DNA of 64,000 bases from Streptomyces olivaceoviridis (GCF_014650115.1 NZ_BMUI01000001.1:558001-622000); one strand, 5' to 3'. Positions 10,224 to 19,871 are shown, numbered from the stretch's first letter. A program made the numbers and translations. The notes: generated by a model from the sequence alone, not told the origin.

Positions 10224-12101
10224 TCACAGATGGCGGCGTCGGGTCGAGACGTGCCGTTCGTACAGCTCACGTGCCTTGACCGCGGCGGGGCGGGTCGCGG
10301 TCTCGGCCACAGGAACATCCCACCAGGCCTGCGCCGGAGGCGCCCCCGACACAGTGTCGGACGTTTCCGTCTCCACGTAGACACATGTGGGTGCGTCGGC
10401 CGCGCGCGCCTCCGCGAGCGCCGCGCGCAGGTCCCGTACGGTCTTCGCGCGCAGCACCCGCATGCCGAGGCTGGCCGCGTTGGCGGCGAGGTCGACGGGG
10501 AGCGGGGCGCCGGTGAAGGTGCCGTCCTCGGCGGTGTAGCGGTAGGCCGTGCCGAACCGCTCGCCGCCCACCGAGTCCGAGAGCCCGCCGATCGAGGCGT
10601 ACCCGTGGTTCTGCACCAGCAGGACCTTGATCGCGATGCCCTCCTGCACGGCGGTCACGATCTCCGTCGGCATCATCAGATAGGTGCCGTCGCCGACCAG
10701 CGCCCACACGTTCCGCTCGGGCGCGGCGAGCTTCACCCCGAGGGCGGCCGGGATCTCGTAGCCCATGCAGGAGTAGCCGTACTCCAGGTGGTACTGGTCG
10801 CACGACCGCGCCCGCCACAGCTTGTGCAGGTCGCCCGGGAGCGAGCCGGCCGCGTTGATGATGACGTCCGACTCGTCCACCAGCGCGTCCAGGGCGCCGA
10901 TGACCTGCGGCTGGGTCGGCCGTGCGTCGAGCTCCTCGACCTCGAAGCAGGCGTCGACGCGCTGCTCCCAGCGTTCCTTGTCCTCGGTGTACTCGCTGAC
11001 GTAGGAGTCGGCGACGCCGTGGCCGTGCATGACCAGTGCCTCGGTCAGCTCGCCCAGACCGCTGCGGGCGTCGGCGATCAGCGGCAGCCCGGCCAGCTTG
11101 TGGCCGTCGAAGGGCGCGATGTTGAGGTTCAGGAAGCGGACGGCCGGGTTCTCGAAGAGGGTGCCGGAGGCGGTGGTGAAGTCGGTGTACCGGGTGCCGA
11201 CGCCGATGACGAGGTCCGCGGTGCGGGCCAGCTCGTCGGCGGTCGCGGTGCCGGTGTGGCCGACACCGCCGACGTCCTGCGGATGGTCGTACCGCAGTGA
11301 GCCCTTGCCGGCCTGGGTGGAGGCGACCGGGATGCGGGTCGCCGCCGCGAACTCGGCGAGGGCCTCCTCCGCGCGGCTGTGGTGGACCCCGCCGCCGGCG
11401 ATGACGAGGGGCCGTGCGGCGGAGCGGATCGCCCGGACCGCCTCCGCCAGCTCGGTCGGGTCCGCGCCCGGCCGCCGTACGGTCCACACGCGCGTCGAGA
11501 AGAACTCCTCCGGCCAGTCGAAGGCCTCCGCCTGCACGTCCTGCGGCAGGGCGAGCGTGACCGCGCCGGTCTCCACGGGGTCGGTGAGGACCCGCATGGC
11601 CTGGAGGGCGCTCGGGATCAGGGCCTCCGGGCGGGTGACCCGGTCGAAGTACTTCGACACCGGGCGCAGGGTGTCGTTGACCGACACATCGCCCGCGTAC
11701 GGCAGCTCCAGCTGCTGGAGGACCGGGTCGGCGGGGCGGGCGGCGAAGACGTCGCCGGGCAGGAGCAGCACCGGGAGGTGGTTGATGGTCGCGAGGGCGG
11801 CGCCGGTGACGAGGTTCGTGGCGCCGGGGCCGATCGACGTCGTGACCGCGTGCGTGGACAGGCGGTTCGACTGACGGGCGTAGCCGACCGCCGCGTGCAC
11901 CATGGACTGTTCGTTGCGGCCCTGGTGATACGGCATCACGTCCGCGTACTCGACCAGGGCCTGGCCGAGGCCGGCGACGTTGCCGTGTCCGAAGATGCCC
12001 CAGGTGGCGCCGATCAGCCGCTGCCTTCGGCCGTCCCGCTCGGTGTACTGGGCGGCGAGGAAGCGGACGAGCGCCTGGGCGACGGTCAGCCGGATCGTCA
12101 T
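10224..12101 (-). CDS. iolD: 3D-(3,5/4)-trihydroxycyclohexane-1,2-dione acylhydrolase
   Basis: 625 residues, a thiamine-diphosphate enzyme that opens the ring of the trihydroxycyclohexanedione intermediate to 5-deoxyglucuronate. Visible are the N-terminal GIFGHGNVAGLGQAL, the central domain, and the C-terminal TPP/metal motif GDGTYLMMPTEI. The length matches the family. The ATG at 12099-12101 overlaps the iolB stop as ATGA, and a GGGGG tract precedes it, so it is coupled to iolB. Confidence 0.95.
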   Translation of the reverse strand: MTIRLTVAQALVRFLAAQYTERDGRRQRLIGATWGIFGHGNVAGLGQALVEYADVMPYHQGRNEQSMVHAAVGYARQSNRLSTHAVTTSIGPGATNLVTGAALATINHLPVLLLPGDVFAARPADPVLQQLELPYAGDVSVNDTLRPVSKYFDRVTRPEALIPSALQAMRVLTDPVETGAVTLALPQDVQAEAFDWPEEFFSTRVWTVRRPGADPTELAEAVRAIRSAARPLVIAGGGVHHSRAEEALAEFAAATRIPVASTQAGKGSLRYDHPQDVGGVGHTGTATADELARTADLVIGVGTRYTDFTTASGTLFENPAVRFLNLNIAPFDGHKLAGLPLIADARSGLGELTEALVMHGHGVADSYVSEYTEDKERWEQRVDACFEVEELDARPTQPQVIGALDALVDESDVIINAAGSLPGDLHKLWRARSCDQYHLEYGYSCMGYEIPAALGVKLAAPERNVWALVGDGTYLMMPTEIVTAVQEGIAIKVLLVQNHGYASIGGLSDSVGGERFGTAYRYTAEDGTFTGAPLPVDLAANAASLGMRVLRAKTVRDLRAALAEARAADAPTCVYVETETSDTVSGAPPAQAWWDVPVAETATRPAAVKARELYERHVSTRRRHL

Positions 12102-12922
12102 CGGTAGCCCCCTGTGCTTTCTACGTGGTCGGGGTGGAAACAGATCCGCCATTCCCGGGTCTCGCCCGGTCCCGCCATGACGTTCAGGTAGTACATGTCA
12201 TGTCCGGGCTGGGCGATGGACGGGCCGTGCCAGCCGTCGGGGACGAGGACGGCGTCGCCGGAGCGGACCTCGGCGAGAACGTCGGCGCCGCCCTCCCGCG
12301 AGGGGAACACCCGCTGGTAGCCGAGCCCGTTCGGGCCGTCGATCTCGAAGTAGTAGATCTCCTCCAGCTCGGACTCCTCGCCCGGCCGGTGCTCGTCGTG
12401 CTTGTGCGGCGGGTACGAGGACCAGTGGCCGCCCGGCGTGATCACCTCCACGGCGATCAGCTTGTCGCACGCGAAGGAGTCGGCGGAGGCGAAGTTGCGC
12501 ACCCGGCGGGCGCAGGAGCCGCTGCCGCGCTCCTCGACGGGGACCTCCGGCGCGGGGCCGTAGCGGGCGGGGAGTCGTCGCTCGCACTTCGCTCCTGCCA
12601 GGGCGAAGCGGCCTCCCGCGCCGGAGGCGATCAGGACCTGGGCGTCCCGGGGCACGTACGCGAAGTCGGAGACATCCGCGAACACGCTTTCCCGGCCCAG
12701 GAGTTGGAACTCGTCGTGCTCCATATGCACGGTACATCCGCCTTCCAGCGGAAGCACGATCCACTCACTGTCCCCAGTGGTGAACGTATGACTGCCACCG
12801 GGCGCCAGCTCGACGACACGCAGGCTGCTGTGCGTCCAGCCGGCCACCTTCGGATCGATGTCGACGGCGTACCGGGAATTCGCGGTGGCGCCCCGGGGCA
12901 GATGCAGGTCGGTGCTGGTCAT
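12098..12922 (-). CDS. iolB: 5-deoxy-glucuronate isomerase
   Basis: 274 residues, a bicupin isomerase that converts 5-deoxyglucuronate to 2-deoxy-5-keto-gluconate. Key features are the C-terminal cupin with PPHKHDEHRPG (metal-binding His residues), LEEIYYFEI and VPDGWHGPS. The length is normal. It lies 7 bp after the aldolase gene and is coupled to iolD by an overlapping stop-start. Confidence 0.95.
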   Translation of the reverse strand: MTSTDLHLPRGATANSRYAVDIDPKVAGWTHSSLRVVELAPGGSHTFTTGDSEWIVLPLEGGCTVHMEHDEFQLLGRESVFADVSDFAYVPRDAQVLIASGAGGRFALAGAKCERRLPARYGPAPEVPVEERGSGSCARRVRNFASADSFACDKLIAVEVITPGGHWSSYPPHKHDEHRPGEESELEEIYYFEIDGPNGLGYQRVFPSREGGADVLAEVRSGDAVLVPDGWHGPSIAQPGHDMYYLNVMAGPGETREWRICFHPDHVESTGGYR

Positions 12923-12929
12923 GCGGCCC

Positions 12930-14078
12930 TCACAGCAGTCCTACGGCGGTGTCCACGGCGGCGGCCACATCGCCGTCCGCCGGGTACAGCAACGAGCGGC
13001 CGACCACCAGGCCGCGCACGGTGGGGAGTTGGAGCGCGCCGCGCCACTTCTCGTACGCGGCGACCTGGTCCTCGGGCGAGTCGCCGATGTCCCCGCCGAG
13101 CAGCACGGCGGGCAGGGTGGAGGTCTCCATCACCCGGGCCATGTCGTCGGGGTTCTCGGTGACCGGCACCTTCAACCAGGTGTAGGCGGAGGAGCCGCCG
13201 AGGCCGGAGGCGATGGCGATGGACCGGGTGACCGCTTCGGCGGACAGGTCGTTCGTCACCTTCCCCCCGGGGGTACGGCGGCTGATGAACGGCTCCACGA
13301 ACACCGGCAGCCGGCGCTCGGCCATGGCGTCGATGACGCGGGCGGTGGACTCCAGGGTGGTCAGGGAGCCGGGGTCGCTGTAGTCGACGCGCAGCAGCAG
13401 CTTGCCCGCGTCGAAGCCGAGGCGCTCGATGTCCTGCGGGCGGTGGCCGGTGAACCGGTCGTCCAGCTCGAAGCTGGCCCCTTGCAGGCCGCCGCGGTTC
13501 ATGGAACCCATGACGACCTTGTGGTCCAGGGCGCCGAGGAGGAGCAGGTCGTCCAGGATGTCGGCGGTGGCGAGGACGCCGTCGACGCCGGGCCGGGACA
13601 GCGCGAGGCAGAGGCGTTCGAGCAGGTCGGCCCGGTTGGCCATGGCGAGCTTGCGGTCGCCGACGCCGAGCGCGCCACGGGCCGGGTGGTCCGCGGCGAC
13701 GATCATCAGCCGCCCGCTGTCGTTCAGCAGCGGCCTGCGAGCCCGACGGGCAGCGGCCTCCCCGATCGCCTCGGGGTGCCGGGTACGGATCCGGACGAGT
13801 TCGCCCACGTCGACACGGGTGCCTGCGGCGCCTTGGCGGGGGGAGGCCGCGGAGACGTGGGGACGGGAGGGCGCGGAGCCCTCACGGGGAGGGGTCGCGG
13901 AGCCCTCACGGGGAGGGGTCGCGGAGCCCTGGCCGGGAGCATCCGCGGTGCCTTCACGGGGAGCGGACGCGAGGGCGTCGGAGCGTGCGGGCGCGGAGCC
14001 CTCGCGGGGAGCGGGCGCGGTGGAGCCGGTGCCCGAGCCGTCGTCGGGGTGCGTGCCGGTGACGCGGCCGGCCCTCAC
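12930..14078 (-). CDS. DeoC-like aldolase of inositol operon with repetitive N-terminal extension
   Basis: 382 residues from a GTG at 14078 whose GTGA overlaps the iolC stop; the catalytic domain itself begins only near VDVGELVRIRTRHPEAI. The C-terminal ~290 residues form a TIM-barrel aldolase of the Cgl0159 type, with LMIVAADHPARGAL, KLLLRVDYSD, PVFVEPFISR and VVGRSLLYP. By position it should do the IolJ step, cleaving the 6-phosphate of deoxyketogluconate to DHAP and malonate semialdehyde. That is an inference, since the sequence is not classical IolJ. The first ~85 residues are low-complexity repeats of a PREGSA type and are unusual for this family. A later start would remove them but leaves no good ribosome site. 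Confidence 0.75.
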   Translation of the reverse strand: MRAGRVTGTHPDDGSGTGSTAPAPREGSAPARSDALASAPREGTADAPGQGSATPPREGSATPPREGSAPSRPHVSAASPRQGAAGTRVDVGELVRIRTRHPEAIGEAAARRARRPLLNDSGRLMIVAADHPARGALGVGDRKLAMANRADLLERLCLALSRPGVDGVLATADILDDLLLLGALDHKVVMGSMNRGGLQGASFELDDRFTGHRPQDIERLGFDAGKLLLRVDYSDPGSLTTLESTARVIDAMAERRLPVFVEPFISRRTPGGKVTNDLSAEAVTRSIAIASGLGGSSAYTWLKVPVTENPDDMARVMETSTLPAVLLGGDIGDSPEDQVAAYEKWRGALQLPTVRGLVVGRSLLYPADGDVAAAVDTAVGLL

Positions 14079-15025
14079 AGCACCGCTCCGGCGTCGAGCG
14101 CGGCGGCCACCTCGTCCGGGGTCGGCATCGCGGAGGAGCACTCCAGGCGGGAGGCGACGATGGCACCGGCCGCGTTGGCGTGCCGCATGATCGTCTCCAG
14201 GTCCCAGCCGGCCAGCAGGCCGTGGCAGAGGGAGCCGCCGAAGGCGTCCCCGGCGCCGAGTCCGTTCAGGACGGTGACGGGCAGGGGCGGGACCTCGGCC
14301 GACTCACCCTTCTGGTTGACGGCGAGGACCCCCTTGGGTCCTTGCTTGACGACGGCCAGCTCGACCCCGGCGTCCAGCAGGGCGCGGGCGGCGGCATGCG
14401 GCTCGCGCACTCCGGTCGCGACCTCCACCTCGTCCAGGTTGCCGACGGCGACGGTGGCGTGGCGCAGGGCCTCGGCGTAGAGGGGGCGGGCGGTGCCGGG
14501 GTCCGACCAGAACATGGGGCGCCAGTCGAGATCGAAGACGGTGATGCCCGCCTTGGCCCGGTGGGCGAGGGCAGCGAGGGTCGCCGTACGGCTCGGCTCC
14601 TCGCTCAGGCCGGTGCCCGTGACCCAGAAGATCCGGGCCTCGCGAAGGGCGTCCAGGTCCAGCTCGTGGGCGTCGATCTCCAGGTCGGGGGCCTTGGGCT
14701 GCCGGTAGAAGTAGAGCGGGAAGTCGTCCGGCGGGAAGACCTCGCAGAAGGTGACGGGGGTCGGCAGGCCGGGGACGGGGGTGACCCAGCGGTCGTCGAC
14801 GCCGAAGCCGCGCAGCGCCTCGTGGAGGTAGGTGCCGAACGGGTCGTCGCCGGTACGGGTGATCACGGCGGTGTGCCGGCCGAGGCGGGCCGCGGCCACC
14901 GCCACGTTCGTCGCCGACCCGCCGAGGAACTTGCCGAAGGACGACACCCGGGCGAGCGGGACACCGGTCTGGAGCGGGTAGAGGTCCACTCCGATCCGCC
15001 CCATGGTGATCAGGTCGTAGGCCAT
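14075..15025 (-). CDS. iolC: 5-dehydro-2-deoxygluconokinase
   Basis: 316 residues, a PfkB-family kinase phosphorylating 2-deoxy-5-keto-gluconate. The first PfkB signature GGSATNVAVAAARLGR is near residue 35. The second, VTVLNGLGAGDAFGGSL with the catalytic Asp, is near 250. The start at 15025 has GGGAAG upstream and lies about 25 nt from the predicted transcription start. It is the first gene of the five-gene inositol operon. Confidence 0.94.
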   Translation of the reverse strand: MAYDLITMGRIGVDLYPLQTGVPLARVSSFGKFLGGSATNVAVAAARLGRHTAVITRTGDDPFGTYLHEALRGFGVDDRWVTPVPGLPTPVTFCEVFPPDDFPLYFYRQPKAPDLEIDAHELDLDALREARIFWVTGTGLSEEPSRTATLAALAHRAKAGITVFDLDWRPMFWSDPGTARPLYAEALRHATVAVGNLDEVEVATGVREPHAAARALLDAGVELAVVKQGPKGVLAVNQKGESAEVPPLPVTVLNGLGAGDAFGGSLCHGLLAGWDLETIMRHANAAGAIVASRLECSSAMPTPDEVAAALDAGAVL

Positions 15026-15055
15026 CGGCTTCCCTTCGTCATGGCTCTCCCCGGC

Positions 15056-15085
15056 TTTCTAGTCCCGCATGCCGAGCCATGTCAA
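15056..15085 (-). promoter_or_regulatory. promoter of the inositol operon
   Basis: TTGACA (15080-15085) and TAGAAA (15056-15061) on the minus strand are 18 bp apart, close to the vegetative consensus. Just upstream is a GGACTAGTCC palindrome, and ATGTCTGGACA repeats part of the -35 flank, so a repressor could bind here. The inositol repressor itself is not encoded in the window unless the 66-residue HTH protein opposite plays that role. Confidence 0.7.
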
Positions 15086-15345
15086 TGTTTTGTCCAGACA
15101 TTCGGACTAGTCCCCGCCCCGGACTCCGTTACGAAGCGCCCTATGTGGCTGCTGTGTCACAAAGACCTCCCTCCTGTCACACATGTCACGTGTACGCGGG
15201 TTCTCGGTCACATCCGGTCGACAGGGAGGCTCCGCTGGTCACTCAGCGTCGTTCACCAGGCGCAGGTTTGTGATCAGCGCAGCGCCCGGTCCCCCCGGTG
15301 GCCCTTCCCGGTCGCCGCCGCGGTGCGCGCGGGGAGGTGCAACGC

Positions 15346-15546
15346 ATGGCCGACCGAAGGCTCTGGTCCTACAAGGAGATCGCGGCGCACATCCGGGTGC
15401 AGCCGGACACCGTACGGTCCTACCGCAAGCACGGGCTGCTGCCCCCGCCCGACCACGTCGAGGGCGGCAAGCCCTACTGGTACGCCGACACCGTCCGCGC
15501 CTGGGTCGCCTCCCGTCCCGGCAACCGCGGCCGCAGAGAGGACTGA
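15346..15546 (+). CDS. small MerR/AlpA-like helix-turn-helix protein
   Basis: 66 residues, essentially one winged HTH domain: LWSYKEIAAHIRV is the recognition region, followed by TVRSYRKHGLLPPPD, as in MerR and excisionase-type proteins. No effector domain is present. The ATG at 15346 has GGGGAGG 9 bp upstream. It is divergent from iolC, with 320 bp between them. It may be a free-standing DNA-binding protein. A link to inositol control is only suggested by position. Confidence 0.7.
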   Translation: MADRRLWSYKEIAAHIRVQPDTVRSYRKHGLLPPPDHVEGGKPYWYADTVRAWVASRPGNRGRRED

Positions 15547-15615
15547 CGCGCTCTCGCGGGCACGGTGCCGGGCGGCGGGGAAGCCGGGCGGGAGCGGTGA
15601 ACGGGCGGTGGGCTC

Positions 15616-16659
15616 TCAGCTCCAGGGCTCGATGACCGTGACGCCCGCGCCCGGCGCCGTGTCCATCGCCGCGAGGGCCGCCGGAGCCGCGTCGAGCGTG
15701 ATCGTCCGGGTCACCAGGAGATCCGGACGCAGAACGCCGGCGCGGACCAGGTGCAGCATGCCGGGGTAGGTGTGGGCGGCCATGCCGTGGCTGCCGAGGA
15801 GTTCCAGCTCCAGGGCCGTCGCGCGGGCCAGCGGGACCGGGGTGGTGCCGTCGGGCGAGGGCAGCAGGCCGACCTGGACGTGCCGGCCGCGGCGGCGCAG
15901 ACCGTTCACGGAGGCCGCGCAGGTGGCCGGCGAGCCGAGGGCGTCGAGGGAGAGGTGCGCACCGCCGCCGGTCAGCTCCCGGACGACGGCGGCCGGGTCG
16001 GACACCCCGGTCGCGTCCAGGCACTCGGCGGCTCCGAACGTCCGCGCCAGCTCCAGCGCTCGGGGTGACACGTCGACCGCGACCACCCGGGCCCCCGAGG
16101 CCGCCGCGATCATCACCGCCGACAGGCCGACCCCGCCGCAGCCGTGCACCGCGACCCACTCCCCGGCCGCCACCCGGCCCTGCTGCACCACGGCCCGGAA
16201 CGCGGTGGCGAAGCGGCAGCCGAGCGCGGCGGCGGTGGCGTACGTCATGTCGTCCGGCAGCGCGACGAGATTGACGTCGGCGTGGTCGAGCGCGACGTAC
16301 TCGGCGAAGGAGCCCCAGTGGTGGAACCCGGGCTGGGTCTGCCGCTCGCACACCTGCTGGTCGCCCGCCGCACAGGACGGGCAGCCGCCGCAGGCGCAGA
16401 CGAACGGCACGGTGACCCGGTCGCCGGGCCGCCAGCCGGTCACCCGCGCGCCCACCGCCTCGACCACACCGGCGAGTTCATGCCCCGGCACGTGCGGCAG
16501 CGTGATGTCCGGGTCGTGCCCCATCCAGCCGTGCCAGTCGCTGCGGCAGAGGCCGGTGACCTCGACACGGACGACCACACCGTGGTCCGCGGGCTCCGGG
16601 TCGGGTACGTCCCGCACCTCGGCCGGCTTTCCGTACTCCTCGAACATCACGGCTCGCAT
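15616..16659 (-). CDS. zinc-dependent alcohol dehydrogenase
   Basis: 347 residues, medium-chain dehydrogenase family. Catalytic zinc ligands are in [14 protein letters not shown] and GHELAGVV. The structural zinc Cys cluster is [17 protein letters not shown] at about 88-104. The Rossmann motif GCGGVGLS is near 174. It should oxidise an alcohol or reduce an aldehyde with NAD(P). It starts 30 bp after the MMPL stop on the same strand, so it may be co-transcribed with the exporter. The substrate is unknown. Confidence 0.88.
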   Translation of the reverse strand: MRAVMFEEYGKPAEVRDVPDPEPADHGVVVRVEVTGLCRSDWHGWMGHDPDITLPHVPGHELAGVVEAVGARVTGWRPGDRVTVPFVCACGGCPSCAAGDQQVCERQTQPGFHHWGSFAEYVALDHADVNLVALPDDMTYATAAALGCRFATAFRAVVQQGRVAAGEWVAVHGCGGVGLSAVMIAAASGARVVAVDVSPRALELARTFGAAECLDATGVSDPAAVVRELTGGGAHLSLDALGSPATCAASVNGLRRRGRHVQVGLLPSPDGTTPVPLARATALELELLGSHGMAAHTYPGMLHLVRAGVLRPDLLVTRTITLDAAPAALAAMDTAPGAGVTVIEPWS

Positions 16660-16689
16660 GCATGCTCCTTTCGGGAACCTGCGCGAAGG

Positions 16690-18960
16690 CTAGACGCTCC
16701 GGGGGCCGCCGGAATGGGTCACCAGTTCCGGTTCGTCGTGGCCGGCGAGGCCGCTCCCCGCGCCGCTGCCGGGCGCTTCCCGCTCGCCCTCGCTCATGCC
16801 GAACCGGTCGTGGAAGCGCCGCAGCCACGCCGGCGCCCACCAGGTCGCCCTGCCCGTGAGCCGCATGACGGCCGGGACCAGGAGGCCGCGGACCACCATC
16901 GCGTCCATCAGGACCGCGAGCGCGATGCCGAGGCCGAGCATCTTGGTGTCGGTCACCCGGGAGGTGCCGATCGCCACCATGACCACGGCCAGGATGACCG
17001 CCGCCGCCGTGATCAGGCCGCCCGTGCGCTGGAGGCCGAGGCGGACCGCTCCCTCGTGGTCGCCCGTGCGGTCGTACTCCTCCTTGACGCGCGAGAGCAG
17101 GAAGACGCCGTAGTCCATGGAGAGGCCGAAGGCCACGCAGAACATCAGCACGGGCAGGGTGGTCTCGATGGAGCCGGGGCTGGTGAAGCCGAGCGGGCCT
17201 GAGAGGTGGCCGTCCTGGAAGACCCAGACGACCGCGCCGAACATCGCCGTCAGGCTGAGCGCGTTGAGCACCACGGCCTGGAGGGGTATCAGCACGCTGC
17301 CGGTGAGGAGGAAGACCAGCAGGAGCGTGACGACGGCGATGAACACGGCCGCCCAGGGCAGGCGCTCCGCTGTCGCGTGCTTGGTGTCCACCAGGACGGC
17401 GGCGGTGCCGGTCACCTTGGTGGAGAAGGGGGCGTCCAGCGCGCGCAGGTCGCCGACCAGCCGCTGGGCCGGGTCGCCCACGGCCTCTCCCCCGGGCTGG
17501 ACCGTGAAGTAGGCGGTGTCGCCCTTGACCAGGGGGCCGTCGACGCGGACCACCTCGGGCAGGGCGGCCATCCGCTGCTTGTAGGCGGCGTACTGGGCGT
17601 CGGTGGCCCGGCCCTCGGCGAGGACTTCCAGGCCGCCGCCGGGGCTGCCGGGGAAGCCCTCGCGCAGGTGCTGCTGCACCACGTGGGACTCGGCGGTCGA
17701 GGGCAGCTGCCGGTCGTCGGCCGTACCGAACTCGACCCCCAGGAAGGGCAGTCCGAGCAGCACGAGCAGGGCGGTGGTGCCGAGGACGAAGAGGGGGGCG
17801 CGGCGCATCACCAGGCCCGCCGTACGCGCCCAGGCGGCGCCTCCCCCGGCCGGCTTCGACGCGCGGCCCCGGCGGAAGAGGCGGCGCAGGTCCAGGGAGT
17901 TGACCCGGTGGCCGAGCAGGACCAGCGCGGCCGGGAGCAGGATCAGGGCCGCCGCCGCCGCGAGGAGGACCACGGCGATGCCGGCGTAGGCGAAGGACCG
18001 CAGGAAGTACTGCGGGAAGACCATCATGGCGGCCAGGGAGACCGCGACGGTCAGGGCGGAGAAGAGCACGGTGCGGCCGGCCGTGCGCAGGGTCGTGCCC
18101 ACGGCGGTCGACGGGTCGGCGCCGGCAGACAGTTCCTCGCGGTAGCGGCGGACGATGAACAGGGCGTAGTCGATGGCGAGGCCGAGCCCGAGCGCCGTGG
18201 TGAGGTTCAGCGCGAAGACGGAGACGTCGGTGAAGGTGGTCAGGCCGCGCAGCACCGCGTTCGTCCCGAGGATGGCGACGATGCCGATGCCCAGCGGGAG
18301 CAGGGCCGCCACCGCGCTGCCGAAGACCATGACCAGCAGCACCAGCGTGATCGGCAGGGCGATCAGTTCGGCGCGGGTGAGGTCCTCCTTGATGACCGTC
18401 TGCATCTCGTGCCGCACCGCGACGATGCCGCCGATCCTCACCTCGACCGGGCCGTGCGTGCCCCGGTAGTGCGGGGCGATGCGGTCCAGGGTGCGGCCCA
18501 TCGCGCTCTCGTCGCCGGTGACGCGGGCGGCGATCAGCGCCTCGTGACCGTCCTCGGCGCGCAGGGCCGGGGCCTGCGCGGGCGCGGCCTGCCAGTAGGA
18601 GCCGACGCCGGTGACGCCCGGCTCCCCCGCGAGCCGCGCGGCCAGGGTGCGGGCCTCGGCGGCCACCGCCGGGTCGTCCACCGAGGCGCGGCCCGCGTCG
18701 ACCAGGAGCAGCAGGTTCGGCTCGGAGGCGGGGAACTCGCGCTCCAGCGCCTTGGTCGCGTACGTCGACTCGGCGGCCGGGTCCTCCCAGCCGCCGCTGC
18801 CGAGGCGGTCCGCGACCCCGCTGCCGGCCAGCACGGCGAGCGCGGTGAGCACCAGGGCGACCAGGAGCGACAGGCGTGGCCGGGCGGTGACGAATCGGGT
18901 CCAGCCACCGGCCCGGGACGGTTGGGCCCCGGACCGCGGCGCCTTGTTGACATCGGTCAT
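16690..18960 (-). CDS. MMPL-family RND exporter
   Basis: 756 residues with two copies of the RND half: a membrane segment, a large external loop and then about five segments. The proton-relay Asp-Tyr pairs occur in GLAIDYALFIVRRYREE (near 263-266) and GLSMDYGVFLLSRVKEEYDR (near 614-616), as in MmpL proteins. It should export a lipid-like or hydrophobic compound using the proton gradient. It is divergent from a TetR regulator across a shared palindrome, and followed by an alcohol dehydrogenase gene. Confidence 0.9.
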   Translation of the reverse strand: MTDVNKAPRSGAQPSRAGGWTRFVTARPRLSLLVALVLTALAVLAGSGVADRLGSGGWEDPAAESTYATKALEREFPASEPNLLLLVDAGRASVDDPAVAAEARTLAARLAGEPGVTGVGSYWQAAPAQAPALRAEDGHEALIAARVTGDESAMGRTLDRIAPHYRGTHGPVEVRIGGIVAVRHEMQTVIKEDLTRAELIALPITLVLLVMVFGSAVAALLPLGIGIVAILGTNAVLRGLTTFTDVSVFALNLTTALGLGLAIDYALFIVRRYREELSAGADPSTAVGTTLRTAGRTVLFSALTVAVSLAAMMVFPQYFLRSFAYAGIAVVLLAAAAALILLPAALVLLGHRVNSLDLRRLFRRGRASKPAGGGAAWARTAGLVMRRAPLFVLGTTALLVLLGLPFLGVEFGTADDRQLPSTAESHVVQQHLREGFPGSPGGGLEVLAEGRATDAQYAAYKQRMAALPEVVRVDGPLVKGDTAYFTVQPGGEAVGDPAQRLVGDLRALDAPFSTKVTGTAAVLVDTKHATAERLPWAAVFIAVVTLLLVFLLTGSVLIPLQAVVLNALSLTAMFGAVVWVFQDGHLSGPLGFTSPGSIETTLPVLMFCVAFGLSMDYGVFLLSRVKEEYDRTGDHEGAVRLGLQRTGGLITAAAVILAVVMVAIGTSRVTDTKMLGLGIALAVLMDAMVVRGLLVPAVMRLTGRATWWAPAWLRRFHDRFGMSEGEREAPGSGAGSGLAGHDEPELVTHSGGPRSV

Positions 18961-19052
18961 CGTGCGGTGTCCCCTTCACCGTGACCAGCGCTGACGTGTG
19001 CGAGCACGGCGGCATGGTCCAGCCATTGCCTAGACTGGCAGACACGAGAGAT

Positions 19053-19097
19053 CGCTCGCGTTTCATCAGAATGCGAGCGACCGCTCGCGTTTGTCAA
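19053..19097 (-). promoter_or_regulatory. promoter of the MMPL gene with embedded TetR-type operator
   Basis: On the minus strand TTGACA (19092-19097) and CATTCT (19068-19073) are separated by 18 bp. The palindrome GCGAGCG-AC-CGCTCGC (19073-19088) fills the spacer. The 11-bp sequence CGCTCGCGTTT occurs at 19053-19063 and again at 19082-19092, giving a second half-site. This is the expected arrangement for repression by the divergent TetR protein. Confidence 0.65.
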
Positions 19098-19124
19098 TCG
19101 CATTCGGAGAGCTGGGGATAACGC

Positions 19125-19871
19125 GTGCCCGACACCACGCAGAAGGACGGCACCTCGGAGGCCGCACAGAGGGACGGCACCTCGGAGGCCCGCACCTCGA
19201 AGGCCGGCACCCCGGAGGCCCGCGCCTCGAAGGCCGGCGCCCCGGAGAAGGAGCAGGCGCCGCGCCGCCGCCAGGCCCGCGGTGAACGCCGTGTCACCCA
19301 GCTGCTCGAAGCCGCCGCCCAGGTCTTCTGCACCACCGGCTACACCGCCGCCAGCACCAACGCCATCGCCCGTGCGGCGGGCGTCTCGCCCGGCACGCTC
19401 TACCAGTTCTTCCCGAACAAGGAAGCGATCGCGATCGAGCTGGGCGACCGGCTGATGCACGAGATGCGGGAGGCGTACGGCGAGGCACTGGCTCCCGTCG
19501 ACCCCGCCACGCCGCTGGAGGAGGCGATCGGCTCGGCCGTCGACCGGTTCATGGCCTTCAACACCGACCATCCGGCCTTCTTCGCGCTGATGCACGGACC
19601 CGACGTCCCGGGCCGGATGGCCGAGGCGCACGACCAGCTGCACACGACGGTGATCGGCCGGATCGAGGCCCTGCTCGGCTCGCTCGTGCCCGGCGCCGAC
19701 CCGGCCGACGTCACCCGCACGGCCCGTGTCTGCCTCGGCATCTACAAGGCCGGCCTGGAGCTGGTCCTGGCCCACCAGGGCGCCGAGCGCGCCGCGTACA
19801 TCCGGGAGACCAAGGACGTCCTGATCCGCTACCTGGAACCCCTGGTGGGTGACCGGCTCGGCCGCACATGA
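19125..19871 (+). CDS. TetR-family regulator with repetitive N-terminal tail
   Basis: 248 residues from a GTG. Residues 55-101 form the TetR HTH, with STNAIARAAGVSPGTLYQFFPNKEA. The ligand domain follows. Residues 6-42 are a charged tail made of near-repeats (DGTSEA twice, then TSKAGTPEA and ASKAGAPE) that precedes the HTH and is not typical of the family. It is divergent from the MMPL exporter and presumably represses it and itself through the palindrome between them. Confidence 0.85.
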   Translation: MPDTTQKDGTSEAAQRDGTSEARTSKAGTPEARASKAGAPEKEQAPRRRQARGERRVTQLLEAAAQVFCTTGYTAASTNAIARAAGVSPGTLYQFFPNKEAIAIELGDRLMHEMREAYGEALAPVDPATPLEEAIGSAVDRFMAFNTDHPAFFALMHGPDVPGRMAEAHDQLHTTVIGRIEALLGSLVPGADPADVTRTARVCLGIYKAGLELVLAHQGAERAAYIRETKDVLIRYLEPLVGDRLGRT

